Notes under the pieces: generated by a model
Database searches by the model: none
What the model was told of the DNA's origin: nothing
What the model saw: only the letters and a program-made list of their open reading frames with translations
Translations under genes and position numbers: made by a program
Shown: piece after piece, positions 35,323-44,502 of the stretch
Position numbering within the stretch: position 1 is the stretch's first letter
Layout: each line of letters opens with the position of its first letter
Source: Actinotalea caeni
GTDB lineage: Bacteria; Actinomycetota; Actinomycetes; Actinomycetales; Beutenbergiaceae
Length of the DNA stretch: 64,000 nt
Assembly (NCBI RefSeq): GCF_009733795.1
Contig: NZ_WNXX01000006.1
Location: 124,001-188,000 of the forward strand
Direction of reading: 5' to 3'

Positions 35323-36162
35323 TCAGACGATGCGCTGGCGCTGCGCGCCCAGACCCTCGATGCCCACCTCGACGACGTCGCCGACGGCGAGGTAGGGGAA
35401 ACGACCCGACAGCGCGACGCCCTCGGGCGTGCCGGTGTTGATCAGGTCGCCCGGGTCGAGCACGAGGTACTGCGACAGGTGCCACACGATCGTGGCGACG
35501 TCGAAGATCAGGTCGGCGGTCGTCGAGTCCTGACGGGTCTCGCCGTTGACCGTCGACCACAGCCGCAGCGCGTTCGGGTCCGGCAGGTCGGACACAGGCA
35601 CCAGTGCGGGGCCGAGCGGGTTGAAGGAGGGGCCGCACTTGCCCTTGCTCCACTGCCCGCCGGACTCCTCGAGCTGCCACGCGCGCTCGGACAGGTCCTG
35701 GCTGGTCACGAAGCCGGCGATGTGGTCCCACGCCTCCTCGGGCGAGGCGAGGTAGCTCGCGCGCCGGGAGATGACGACGCCGAGCTCGACCTCCCAGTCG
35801 AGCTTCGTCGAACCTGGCGGCATCGGCACGTCGTCGTTCGGGCCGACGACGGTGTTCGGGTGCTTGAAGAACAGCACCGGCACCTCGGGCGGCGCGCTGC
35901 CCGACTCCGCGGCGTGCGCCGCGTAGTTCATCCCGATGCACAGCACAGCGCCCGGGCGGGCGATCGGCGCACCGATGCGCATCTCGTCCGCGCCCTCGAG
36001 CACCGGCAGGCCGTCGAGCGCCTCGCGCACGCGGGTCAGGCCGTCGGCGGCCAGGAAGTCGCCGTCGATGTCATCGGTGAGCGGACGCAGGTCGCGCGTC
36101 ACGCCGTCGTGGCGGACGGCGGGGATCTCCTCGCCGATCCCGCCCAGTCGCAGGAGCTCCAT
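35323..36162 (-). CDS. Fumarylacetoacetate hydrolase family protein
   Basis: Metal-dependent hydrolase/isomerase of 279 residues. The FAH core shows CIGMNYAAHA, VLFFKHPNTVVGP, LDWEVELGVVI (two metal-binding Glu), GFVTSQDLSER (metal-binding Asp), GPALVP and INTGTPEGV. Close relatives act on acylpyruvates or sugar-derived 2-keto-3-deoxy acids; the substrate here is undecided. ATG follows GAGAGG at 6 nt. Neighbours give no pathway hint. Confidence 0.92.
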   Translation of the reverse strand: MELLRLGGIGEEIPAVRHDGVTRDLRPLTDDIDGDFLAADGLTRVREALDGLPVLEGADEMRIGAPIARPGAVLCIGMNYAAHAAESGSAPPEVPVLFFKHPNTVVGPNDDVPMPPGSTKLDWEVELGVVISRRASYLASPEEAWDHIAGFVTSQDLSERAWQLEESGGQWSKGKCGPSFNPLGPALVPVSDLPDPNALRLWSTVNGETRQDSTTADLIFDVATIVWHLSQYLVLDPGDLINTGTPEGVALSGRFPYLAVGDVVEVGIEGLGAQRQRIV

Positions 36163-36490
36163 CGGTGTCCTCTCTCGGGTGCCGAGCCCGATGATGCAGC
36201 AACCGGCGTCAGCGATGGCGCGGCTGCCCGGATGGTAGGACGCGGGGCGTGGGGCCGCACGTCGGCGTCGCGCCGGTCGTCGTCGAGCCGCGCGGCGAGG
36301 ACGAGTCACGACGGCGAGGACGAGCGGTGCGCCGCTCGCGATCGGCGGCCGGGCTCGTGCTCGTGCGGACAGCAGCGCCGGGTGTGGTGCATCGGGACCC
36401 GAGACGGTGCAGACTGGTCGGTGCGTCCCTCCCTTCGGCTGCCCCCGACCATGTCGAGGGGAGGGGCGTTCTTCGCGCCCGCGGTCGCCG
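36163..36490. other. 328-bp gap with no gene
   Basis: Between the FAH and LacI genes, both leftward. I see no conserved frame. It contains a short direct repeat, CGGCGAGGACGAG (36292 and 36310 region), and the hairpin at 36464. Confidence 0.5.
36464..36480 (-). terminator. Possible terminator of the LacI gene
   Basis: GGGCG (36464-36468) and CGCCC (36476-36480) can pair across 7 nt, 10 bp after the LacI stop on the minus strand. A longer imperfect pairing of CCCTCCC with GGGGAGGG lies just beyond. Weak case. Confidence 0.35.
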
Positions 36491-37507
36491 TCAGCCGCCC
36501 GGCGGGGGTGCGGTCGAGGACCGCACCACGAGCTCGGTCATCAGCTCGATGCGCGTCGACTCGGGCTGCTCGCCGCGTGCGAGCGCGATGAGCATCTGGG
36601 CGGCGAGACCGGCCATCTCGCGCAGCGGCTGGTCGACCGTGGTGAGCGGCGGGTTGAGCCACTGGGTGATCGGCAGGTTGTCGTACCCGACGACCGAGAG
36701 GTCCTGCGGCACCCGCAGCCCGAGCTCGTGCGCGGCCCGGACGACGCCGAGCGCCTGCTGGTCGGAGCCCGCGAAGATCGCGGTGGGCCGGTCCGGGCGG
36801 TCGAGCAGCTCGCGCCCGTAGCGGTAGCCGCTGCCGGCGTCGAAGCCGCCCCAGCGAGTCAGCGCGGGGTCGTGCGACAGCCCCGCCTCGTCGTGCGCGC
36901 TGCGGTAGCCGTCGACGCGGGCGCGGCTGCACAGGATGTCCGGCGGGCCCGAGATCACCGCGATCCGGCGGTGGCCCAGCTCGATGAGGTGCCGGGTCGC
37001 CGTCAGGCCGCCGTTCCAGTTGTTCGAGCCGACCGTGGGCACGCCCGGCGGCTGCTCGCCCTGGGTGTCGACGACGCCGAACGGGATCGAGCGCGACCGG
37101 AGCTGGTGGCGCTGCCGCTCGTCGGGCGAGGCCAGCACCATGAGCACGCCGAGAGGGCGGCGCGCCATGACGTCGTCGATCCACTCGGTGGGCGGCCGGT
37201 GCGAGCCGCCGAGCTCGGAGAGCACCACCCCGATGCGGGCCGGGCCGCACACGAGCTCGACGCCGCGGATGATCTCCTGCGACCAGAGGTTGTTCGCTTG
37301 GTGGAACACGAGGTCGAGCAGCCGCGGGCGCGCGTTGGCCGAGGGGTCGACCGGTTTGCGGTAGTCGTGGCGCTCGAGCGCCTGCTCCACCCGCGTGCGG
37401 GTGCCGGGGGCGACGTCGGAGCGCCCGTTGAGCACCTTCGAGACCGTCGACACCGAGACGCCGACCTCCGCGGCGATCTCCGCGATCGTGGCCCGACCAC
37501 GCGCCAT
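36491..37507 (-). CDS. LacI family transcriptional regulator
   Basis: Repressor of 338 residues. The helix-turn-helix and hinge are TIAEIAAEVGVSVSTVSKVL then NGRSDVAPGTRTRVEQAL, followed by a periplasmic-binding-like sugar sensor (VVDTQGEQPPG, GVPTVGSNNWNGG, FAGSDQQALGVVRAAHELGL, VVGYDNLPITQWLNPPLTTV). Divergent from the GH3/ABC operon, which it presumably represses until a sugar binds. The ATG has GAAGGGTGG upstream, and a TATGCT -10 at 37537-37542 (minus strand). A TCGAAAG word shared with the operon's leader sits just inside its transcript, suggesting autoregulation. Confidence 0.95.
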   Translation of the reverse strand: MARGRATIAEIAAEVGVSVSTVSKVLNGRSDVAPGTRTRVEQALERHDYRKPVDPSANARPRLLDLVFHQANNLWSQEIIRGVELVCGPARIGVVLSELGGSHRPPTEWIDDVMARRPLGVLMVLASPDERQRHQLRSRSIPFGVVDTQGEQPPGVPTVGSNNWNGGLTATRHLIELGHRRIAVISGPPDILCSRARVDGYRSAHDEAGLSHDPALTRWGGFDAGSGYRYGRELLDRPDRPTAIFAGSDQQALGVVRAAHELGLRVPQDLSVVGYDNLPITQWLNPPLTTVDQPLREMAGLAAQMLIALARGEQPESTRIELMTELVVRSSTAPPPGG

Positions 37508-37603
37508 GCGTACCACCCTTCTCGAAAGTGTCGGCCAGCATAGCGGCCCCGGGCGCGTGGCACATGACCGACGCTTCGTAGCGTTCTGCCAGGTGGGCGG
37601 CTC

Positions 37604-37632
37604 TTGACGGCGGGCGGCCGCATCCCTACGGT
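37604..37632 (+). promoter_or_regulatory. Promoter of the GH3/ABC operon
   Basis: TTGACG (37604-37609), 17-bp spacer, TACGGT (37627-37632). This is the best two-box promoter in the window. Transcription should start near 37639, right at the upstream edge of the repeated TATCGAA words. Confidence 0.65.
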
Positions 37633-37639
37633 GACGTGC

Positions 37640-37675
37640 TATCGAAGATATCGGAGCGGATATCGAAAGGTTCGA
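37640..37675 (+). promoter_or_regulatory. Candidate LacI-type operator
   Basis: TATCGAAG (37640-37647) and TATCGAAA (37661-37668) are direct repeats 21 bp apart, two helical turns. The second runs into the palindrome TCGAA-AGG-TTCGA (37663-37675). CGAA-spacer-TTCG palindromes are recognised by LacI-type repressors of beta-glycosidase genes in Streptomyces. Placement just after the transcription start suits a roadblock. Confidence 0.6.
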
Positions 37676-37694
37676 CACGACGAGGTGGGGATGC

Positions 37695-40070
37695 ATGTCC
37701 GACGCGGTCAGCGGTGCGACGTCCGACGCAGCGGAGGCGCACCTGCGGGGCCCCTGGAACGACGCGAAGCTGCCGCCCCAGGAGCGCGCCGCGGCCCTCG
37801 TCGCCACGATGACGCTGCCCGAGAAGGTCGGCCAGCTCGTGGGCCTGTGGGTCGGCGCGGACGCCTCGGGCGGTGACGTCGCCCCGTACCAGGGCGACAT
37901 GACGCAGGACGGGCCTTCCTTCGCCGACGTCGTCGACGACGGCCTCGGGCAGCTGACGCGCCCCTTCGGGACCGCGCCGGTCGACCCCGAGCTCGGTGCG
38001 CGCTCGCTCGCCCGCGCGCAGCGCCAGGTGATGGCCGCGAACCGCTTCGGGATCCCTGCCCAGGTGCACGAGGAGTGCCTCGCCGGCTTCGCGGCGTGGG
38101 GTGCCACCGCCTACCCGGTGCCGCTGTCGTGGGGCGCGACGTTCGACACCGCGCTCGTCGAGCGGATGGCCGGCGAGATCGGCTCCTCGATGCGCTCGGT
38201 CGGGGTCCACCAGGGCCTGGCGCCGGTCGTCGACGTCGTCCGCGACCTCCGGTGGGGGCGGGTCGAGGAGACGATCGGCGAGGACCCCTACCTCGTCGGC
38301 GCGATCGGCGCCGCGTACGTGCGCGGGCTCGAGGGCAGCGGCGTCGTCGCGACCCTCAAGCACTTCGCCGGCTACTCCGGCTCCCTCGCGGGCCGCAACC
38401 ACGCCCCGGTGTCGGCCGGGCCGCGCGAGATGGCCGACGTCTTCCACCCGCCGTTCCTCACCGCGCTCCGGGAGGGCGGTGCCCGGTCGGTCATGAACTC
38501 CTACGCCGCGGTCGACGGCGTCCCGGTGGCCGCGGACGAGCGTCTCCTCACCGACCTGCTGCGTGGGGAGTGGGGTTTCGAGGGCACGGTCGTCGCGGAC
38601 TACTTCTCGGTGGCGTTCCTGCGCACCCTGCAGCGCGTGGCCGCGACCGACGGCGAGGCGGCGGCGCTCGCGCTGACGGCGGGCATCGACGTCGAGCTGC
38701 CCTCGGTCGCCGCGTACGGCGAGCCGCTGATCGAGGCGGTGCGGACGGGCCTGGTGCCCGAGGCCCTGGTCGACCGTGCGCTGCTGCGGGTGCTCACGCA
38801 GAAGGCGGAGCTCGGGCTGCTCGACGCGGACTGGGACCCCGAGGTCGAGGGCGCGCCGGACCTGGACCCGCCGGCACACCGCGACACCGCGCTCGCGCTG
38901 GCCCGCGAGGCCGTCGTGCTGCTCGCGAACGACGGCGCCGCGCTGCCGCTGGCGCCCTCGGCGCGGGTCGCGGTCGTGGGGCCGCTCGCCGACGACCCCT
39001 ACGCGATGCTCGGCTGCTACTCCTTCCCCGCGCACGTCGGCATCCACCACCCGGACGCGGGCATGGGCATCGAGATCCCGACCGTGCTGGACGCGCTGCG
39101 GTCGGTGCACCCGGGCAGCGTCGTGCACGCGCGCGGCTGCGAGGTCTCCGCGCCCGGGCGCGACGGCTTCGCGGAGGCGGTGGAGGCGACCCGTGGCGCC
39201 GACGTCGCGGTCGTGGTCCTCGGCGACAAGGCCGGCCTGTTCGGCCGCGGCACCTCCGGCGAGGGCAACGACGCACCCGACCTGCGGCTGCCCGGTGAGC
39301 AGCAGGCGCTCGTCGAGGAGCTGGTCGGCACCGGTGTCCCGGTCGTCGTGCTGGTGGTCTCCGGCCGCCCGTACGCGCTCGGTGCGCTCACCGCGGCGGC
39401 GGCGCACGTGCAGGCGTTCTTCCCCGGCCAGCTCGGCGGGCGCGCGATCGCCGAGGTGCTCACAGGCGCCGTCAACCCCTCCGGCCACCTGCCGGTGTCG
39501 GTGCCGCGCGAGCCCGGCTCCCAGCCGGCGACGTACCTGGCGCCCACGCTCGCGCGTGCCACCGCGGTCTCCGACATCGACCCGACGCCGCTGTACCCCT
39601 TCGGGCACGGGCTCTCCTACGCCGAGCTCACGTGGGGCGAGGTGACCTGCGACGACGAGACCTGGCCGGTCGACGGCGAGGTGAGCGTCCGCCTCGACCT
39701 CACCAACGACGCCGACCGCGAGGTGGCCGACGTCGTGCAGCTCTACCTGCACGACCCGGTCGCCGAGGTCGCGCGGCCCGAGGTGGCGCTGCTCGGCTTC
39801 CAGCGGGTCACGCTCGCGCCGGGCGGGCGGGCGAGCGTCACGTTCCGGGTGCACGCGGACCTGACGTCCTTCACCGGCCGCGACGGCGCCCGCGTCGTCG
39901 AGCCCGGCGCCGTCGAGCTGCTGGTGGCCCGCTCCAGCGCCGACGTGCACCGCACGGTCGCGCTCGACCTCGTGGGCGAGCGTCGCCGGGTCGGGCCCGC
40001 GCGCACCCTGCTCGCCTCGGCCCTCGTCGAGGCGGGCGGCCGCACGACCGAGGAGGTGACCGTCGGATGA
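37695..40070 (+). CDS. Glycoside hydrolase family 3 (beta-glucosidase/beta-xylosidase type)
   Basis: GH3 enzyme of 791 residues with no signal peptide, so it works on sugars already taken up. N-terminal barrel with GLAPVVDVVRDLRWGRVEETIGEDPYLVG-type segment (only the DLRWGRVEETIGEDP core is quoted as diagnostic), LKHFAGYSG, SVMNSYAAVDGVP and the nucleophile Asp in VVADYFSV near residue 301. The alpha/beta sandwich carries LPLAPSARVAVVGPLAD and GRGTSGEGND, then a fibronectin-III-like end (TNDADREVADVVQLYL). Specificity for glucosides or xylosides is not decidable. It is the first gene of the operon; its stop overlaps the permease ATG. Confidence 0.95.
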   Translation: MSDAVSGATSDAAEAHLRGPWNDAKLPPQERAAALVATMTLPEKVGQLVGLWVGADASGGDVAPYQGDMTQDGPSFADVVDDGLGQLTRPFGTAPVDPELGARSLARAQRQVMAANRFGIPAQVHEECLAGFAAWGATAYPVPLSWGATFDTALVERMAGEIGSSMRSVGVHQGLAPVVDVVRDLRWGRVEETIGEDPYLVGAIGAAYVRGLEGSGVVATLKHFAGYSGSLAGRNHAPVSAGPREMADVFHPPFLTALREGGARSVMNSYAAVDGVPVAADERLLTDLLRGEWGFEGTVVADYFSVAFLRTLQRVAATDGEAAALALTAGIDVELPSVAAYGEPLIEAVRTGLVPEALVDRALLRVLTQKAELGLLDADWDPEVEGAPDLDPPAHRDTALALAREAVVLLANDGAALPLAPSARVAVVGPLADDPYAMLGCYSFPAHVGIHHPDAGMGIEIPTVLDALRSVHPGSVVHARGCEVSAPGRDGFAEAVEATRGADVAVVVLGDKAGLFGRGTSGEGNDAPDLRLPGEQQALVEELVGTGVPVVVLVVSGRPYALGALTAAAAHVQAFFPGQLGGRAIAEVLTGAVNPSGHLPVSVPREPGSQPATYLAPTLARATAVSDIDPTPLYPFGHGLSYAELTWGEVTCDDETWPVDGEVSVRLDLTNDADREVADVVQLYLHDPVAEVARPEVALLGFQRVTLAPGGRASVTFRVHADLTSFTGRDGARVVEPGAVELLVARSSADVHRTVALDLVGERRRVGPARTLLASALVEAGGRTTEEVTVG

Positions 40071-41047
40071 GCATGACGAAGGCTCGCGTGGCGGAGGTGG
40101 CGGTCGGCGGCGTCGAGCCGACGCCGGCGTCGCCGCCCGTCCGCACCAACACGTGGCGGCGCGCGCTGCGCCGGGACTGGCGGCTCTACTCCTTCCTCGT
40201 CGCCCCGGTGCTGTTCCTGCTGGTCTTCCGGTACCTGCCGATGGCGGGCAACGTAATCGCGTTCCGGCGGTTCCGGCCCGGCAGCTCGATCTTCGGCGAC
40301 GAGTGGGTGGGCTTCTACTACTTCGAGGCCTTCATCAACAACCAGGCGTTCTGGTCGGTGTTCTGGAACACCGTCATCCTCGGCGCGCTGACGCTGCTCA
40401 TCTGCTTCCCGCTGCCGATCGTGCTGGCGCTCATGCTCAACGAGCTCCGGTCGCGCCGGTTCAAGCGGGTGGTGCAGACCATCTCGTACCTGCCGCACTT
40501 CCTCTCGATCGTCATCGTCGCCGGCATCGTGTTCCAGCTGACCTCGCTCGACGGCACGATCAACCAGATCGTCCGGGCGGCCGGAGGCGACGCGATCCCC
40601 TTCATGCAGCTGCCGGAGTGGTTCCGCACCGTCTACGTCTCCTCCGAGGTGTGGCAGACGGTCGGCTGGGGCACGATCCTCTACCTCGCCGCGCTGACCA
40701 CGATCGACGAGCAGCTGTACGAGGCCGCGCGGATCGACGGCGCCAACCGCTGGCAGCAGACGTGGCACATCACGCTGCCCGGCATCCGCCCGACGATGGT
40801 CGTGCTGCTGATCCTCAACATCGGGTCGTTCATGGCGGTCGGCTTCGAGAAGGTGCTGCTGCTGCAGAACCCGCTCATCTACTCGACCGGTGACGTCATC
40901 TCGACGTACCTGTACCGCGTCGGCATCCAGTCGGCGCAGTTCTCCTACGGCACCGCGATCGGTCTCTTCGAGGCCGTGATCGGGCTCGTCCTCGTCCTCT
41001 CCGCGAACGTCGTCTCGCGCCGACTGGTTGGAGCCTCGCTGTGGTGA
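40067..41047 (+). CDS. ABC transporter permease, LplB/YteP type
   Basis: Inner-membrane permease of 326 residues with six helices. It belongs to the CUT1-like group that includes LplB/YteP: FRYLPMAGNVIAFRRFRPGS, AFWNTVILGALTLLICFPLP-like helix and the EAA loop EQLYEAARIDGANRWQQTW that contacts the ATPase. Forms the transmembrane channel with the next gene's product for oligosaccharide import. ATGA overlap with the GH3 gene. Confidence 0.94.
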   Translation: MSMTKARVAEVAVGGVEPTPASPPVRTNTWRRALRRDWRLYSFLVAPVLFLLVFRYLPMAGNVIAFRRFRPGSSIFGDEWVGFYYFEAFINNQAFWSVFWNTVILGALTLLICFPLPIVLALMLNELRSRRFKRVVQTISYLPHFLSIVIVAGIVFQLTSLDGTINQIVRAAGGDAIPFMQLPEWFRTVYVSSEVWQTVGWGTILYLAALTTIDEQLYEAARIDGANRWQQTWHITLPGIRPTMVVLLILNIGSFMAVGFEKVLLLQNPLIYSTGDVISTYLYRVGIQSAQFSYGTAIGLFEAVIGLVLVLSANVVSRRLVGASLW

Positions 41048-41976
41048 CCGATCTCGCCAAGACGCCGGACATCGTCGCCGTCCGCACCGCGGGCGGCACG
41101 GTCAAGGACAGCACCGGGTACCGGGTCTTCCGTGTCGTCAACGCGACCGTGCTGACCGTCATCTGCCTGGTGACGCTGTACCCGTTCGTCAACCTGGTCG
41201 CGAAGTCCTTCTCCTCCGAGGGCCAGATCGCGGCGGGCAACGTCAACCTGATCCCGCGCGGCTTCAACACCACGACCTTCCAGGCCGTGATGAGCGACCC
41301 GATGTTCTGGACCAACTACAAGAACACGGTCGTCTACACGGTGGTCGGCACCGTCATCGCGATGGCGATCACCAGCACCTACGCGTACGCGATCAGCCGC
41401 CCGTACCTCAAGGGCCGGATGTTCTTCATTGGGATCGCGGTCTTCACGATGTTCTTCGGCGGCGGCCTGATCCCGAACTACATCCTCGTCGCGAACTTCC
41501 TCGGCTGGCGCAACTCGATGTGGGCGGTCGTCGTCCCGGGGGCGCTGAGCATCTTCAACCTGCTCGTCATGAAGTCGTTCTTCGAGAACTTCCCGACCGA
41601 GCTCGAGGAGGCCGCGACGATCGACGGCCTGACGACGTACGGCGTCTTCGCCCGGATCGTGCTGCCGCTGTCCAAGGCGGTCATCGCGACGATGACGCTG
41701 TTCTACGCGGTCGGGCTGTGGAACTCCTGGTTCAGCGCGTTCCTGTACCTGGACGACAAGGACCTGTTCCCGGTCACGGTCTACCTGCGCAACCTCATCG
41801 CGGCGGCCACCGGGTCGCAGGAGGTGACCGGCGGCGCGGGCGCCGACGCGGTGCAGATCGGCGCCAACATCCAGGCGGTCACGATGCTGCTCACGGTCCT
41901 GCCCATCATCTGCCTCTACCCGTTCCTGCAGAGGTACTTCGTCTCGGGCGTGATGCTCGGCTCGGTCAAGGGCTGA
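41041..41976 (+). CDS. Carbohydrate ABC transporter permease, YtcP/YteP partner
   Basis: Second permease, 311 residues. VVNATVLTVICLVTLYPFVN, the periplasmic insert SSEGQIAAGNVNLIPRGFN, GGGLIPNYILVANFLGWRNS and the EAA loop ELEEAATIDGLTTYGVF mark the YtcP/LplC type that pairs with LplB. GTG start, 7-nt overlap with the first permease. No ATP-binding subunit gene is nearby; CUT1 systems commonly share a multipurpose MsmK/MsiK ATPase. Confidence 0.94.
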   Translation: MVTDLAKTPDIVAVRTAGGTVKDSTGYRVFRVVNATVLTVICLVTLYPFVNLVAKSFSSEGQIAAGNVNLIPRGFNTTTFQAVMSDPMFWTNYKNTVVYTVVGTVIAMAITSTYAYAISRPYLKGRMFFIGIAVFTMFFGGGLIPNYILVANFLGWRNSMWAVVVPGALSIFNLLVMKSFFENFPTELEEAATIDGLTTYGVFARIVLPLSKAVIATMTLFYAVGLWNSWFSAFLYLDDKDLFPVTVYLRNLIAAATGSQEVTGGAGADAVQIGANIQAVTMLLTVLPIICLYPFLQRYFVSGVMLGSVKG

Positions 41977-42045
41977 CCGTCGCCGCCTGCTGCGCGCCCC
42001 ATCCAGACGTCGAACGACGGCGTCGACACCAGAAGGAGAGAAACC

Positions 42046-43713
42046 ATGGCACTGACCCGCAGGCGCATGACGGGAGCGGCGGCACTCGCCGCGGCCGCCG
42101 TCGTGCTCACGGCATGCTCGTCCGGGGGTGACGGCGGCCAGGGCACCGACGGCCCCGACGGCTCCGCCGAGCCGGCCCTCATCGACGAGAGCCAGATGGT
42201 CGGCGCGATGGAGGACTACGACGTCGGCGTCACCTTCCAGGCGACCGAGCCGATCGACTTCTCGCTGCTGTACCGCGATCACCCGAACTACCCGGTGCAG
42301 GAGGACTGGTCGGTCTTCCAGCACCTGGAGGAGGACCAGGGCGTCACGTTCGACCTCACGGTCGTGCCGCTGGCGGACTGGGACCAGAAGAAGGCGCTGC
42401 TGGTCTCCGCCGGCGACGCGCCGGAGATCATCTCGGTCACCTACCCCGGCCAGGAGACCCAGTTCGTCAGCGGCGGTGCGCTGCTGCCGGTCTCGGACTA
42501 CTTCGAGTACATGCCGAACTTCACCCAGAAGGTGCAGGACTGGGGGCTCGAGGCCGAGATCGAGACCCTCCGGCAGTCCGACGGCAAGATCTACATGCTG
42601 CCGGGCATCCGCGAGGTCCCCGACGTCCAGTACACCGTCGTCATCCGTGAGGACCTGTTCGAGAACGCGGGCATCACCGAGGACCCGGCCACGTGGGACG
42701 AGTTCGCCGAGCAGCTGGCCGCCGTCAAGGAGGCCAACCCGGAGCTGAGCTACGCGATGTCGGACCGCTGGACCGACACCACCACGCTCGGCTCGTTCCT
42801 CAACGTCATGGCGCCCACGTTCGGCACCAGCGCGGGCTGGGGCTACAGCAACACCTGGTACGACCACGACGCCGGTGAGTTCGTCTTCACCGGCGGGTCC
42901 GACGCCTACCGCGACCTGCTCACCTACGCCCACGGTCTCGTCGAGCAGGGTCTGCTCGACCCGGAGGTCACGCAGAGCGACGACCAGGCCGTGCAGAAGT
43001 TCGTCTCGGGCGACGCGGCCGCGATCTCCGGCAACACCCAGGTGATCGCCGAGTACCGCACCAAGCTCGCCGACGCCGGCGTGGACGCCCCGATCAGGCT
43101 CATCACGATCCCGGACGGGCCGTACGGCAGCTACCTCGCAGGCAGCCAGCTGTCGTCGGGTCTCATGCTGAGCAGCGAGGTGGCCGACAGCCCGAACCTG
43201 CTCGCGCTGCTGCAGCTCGTCGACTGGCTCTACTACTCCGACGAGGGCATCGAGTTCGCCCAGTGGGGTGTCGAGGGCGAGACCTACACCCGCGCCGAGG
43301 ACGGCACGCGCACGCTGCTGGACGACATCGGCTGGAACGCGCTCAACCCCGACGCCGAGCGCAAGCTCAACACCGACTTCGGCTACAGCAACGGCGTGTT
43401 CCTGCTGGCCAACGGCTCCTCGCAGGAGCTGCTGCAGTCGGTGATGACCGAGGAGATCGCCACCTGGACCGAGGAGGTGCTCGCGAGCAAGGAGATCATG
43501 CCGGTGGCACCCGCGGCCCGGCTCGACGAGATGGAGCTGGAGACGACGTCGCTGCTGGACAGCCAGCTGCGTGACGCCGTGCAGGCCGCCACGGCCGCCT
43601 TCATCACCGGGCAGCGTCCGCTGAGCGACTGGGACGCCTACGTCGCGGAGATGGAGGGCCTCGGGGCCACCCAGCTCGTCGACACCTACAACGCGGCGCT
43701 GGCCCGCCAGTGA
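42046..43713 (+). CDS. Extracellular solute-binding lipoprotein
   Basis: Sugar-binding subunit of the transporter, 555 residues. Signal peptide with lipobox, AAAVVLTACSSGG (lipidated Cys about residue 25), then a Gly/Asp linker. The large size and the phrases FQHLEEDQGVTFDLTVVPL, YMLPGIREVPDVQYTVVIRE and LLALLQLVDWLYYSDEGIEF fit the LplA/YtcQ-type binding proteins used with these permeases. ATG follows AAGGAGA. Confidence 0.94.
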   Translation: MALTRRRMTGAAALAAAAVVLTACSSGGDGGQGTDGPDGSAEPALIDESQMVGAMEDYDVGVTFQATEPIDFSLLYRDHPNYPVQEDWSVFQHLEEDQGVTFDLTVVPLADWDQKKALLVSAGDAPEIISVTYPGQETQFVSGGALLPVSDYFEYMPNFTQKVQDWGLEAEIETLRQSDGKIYMLPGIREVPDVQYTVVIREDLFENAGITEDPATWDEFAEQLAAVKEANPELSYAMSDRWTDTTTLGSFLNVMAPTFGTSAGWGYSNTWYDHDAGEFVFTGGSDAYRDLLTYAHGLVEQGLLDPEVTQSDDQAVQKFVSGDAAAISGNTQVIAEYRTKLADAGVDAPIRLITIPDGPYGSYLAGSQLSSGLMLSSEVADSPNLLALLQLVDWLYYSDEGIEFAQWGVEGETYTRAEDGTRTLLDDIGWNALNPDAERKLNTDFGYSNGVFLLANGSSQELLQSVMTEEIATWTEEVLASKEIMPVAPAARLDEMELETTSLLDSQLRDAVQAATAAFITGQRPLSDWDAYVAEMEGLGATQLVDTYNAALARQ

Positions 43714-43779
43714 CGCCCCGCCGCCGGCCGGGTGCCCCGTGCACCCGGCCGGTGGCCCGCTCCAGGGAGGCACGCGAGG

Positions 43780-44502
43780 ATGACGGCCGTGGCACGCAGC
43801 GGTGAGGCACGGGGCGCGACGCCGGTCGGCCAGGTCGGGGAGGTCGGGCGGGGCCCGCTGTCGCGCGGTGCCGCCTGGGTGTACCGGTTCGCGGTCCTCG
43901 AGGTGCTCCTGGTGCTCGCGTGCCTGCCCGGCCTCGTGGTCGCGCTGCTGCTGGACCGGCACCCCTCCAACCTGCCGCTCGCGGTGCTCGCGCTCGCGCC
44001 GGTCGGGCCAGCCCTGGTTGCCGGTGTCGCGGCGAGCGCCGCGTGGCGGCGCGACGACGACCTGTCGCCCGCCCGGCCGTTCGTGCGGGCGTACCTGCGG
44101 GACGTGCGCGCGACGCTGCTGTGGTGGCTGCCGACGGTGCTGCTGCTCGCGGTGCTCACGTTCAACCTCGTGCACCTCGACGCGGTCGACGGCGGCGCCG
44201 CGCTGCTGCCCGCCCTGCTGCTGGTGACCGCGGCGGTCGCCGTGTGGTCGGGTCACATGGTCGTGCTGACCGCCTCCTTCCACCTCCGCACCCGCGACGC
44301 CGCACGGATCGCGGTGGCCGCGCTGGTGCCCCAGTGGCGCCTGAGCCTCGGCGTGCTGTCGCTGCTGGTCGTCGCGGGCGCGGTGCTGCTGTGGTCGGAG
44401 ATCGCGCTGCTGCTGCTCGCCTGGGCGTTCGTCGCGCTGCTCGCGGTGATGGCGCGACCGCTCGTGGCCCACGTCACCGAGAGGTACACCCGACATGACT
44501 GA
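43780..44502 (+). CDS. DUF624 (YesL-like) membrane protein
   Basis: Membrane protein of 240 residues with about five helices: YRFAVLEVLLVLACLPGLVV, LPLAVLALAPVGPALVAGVA, the loop SPARPFVRAYLRDVRATLLW, AVWSGHMVVLTASFHL and VLSLLVVAGAVLLW. DUF624/YesL proteins regularly sit inside LplB/YtcP transporter operons and may assist uptake; the mechanism is unknown. ATG follows GGGAGG. Its stop overlaps the GH42 start by 8 nt. Confidence 0.88.
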   Translation: MTAVARSGEARGATPVGQVGEVGRGPLSRGAAWVYRFAVLEVLLVLACLPGLVVALLLDRHPSNLPLAVLALAPVGPALVAGVAASAAWRRDDDLSPARPFVRAYLRDVRATLLWWLPTVLLLAVLTFNLVHLDAVDGGAALLPALLLVTAAVAVWSGHMVVLTASFHLRTRDAARIAVAALVPQWRLSLGVLSLLVVAGAVLLWSEIALLLLAWAFVALLAVMARPLVAHVTERYTRHD

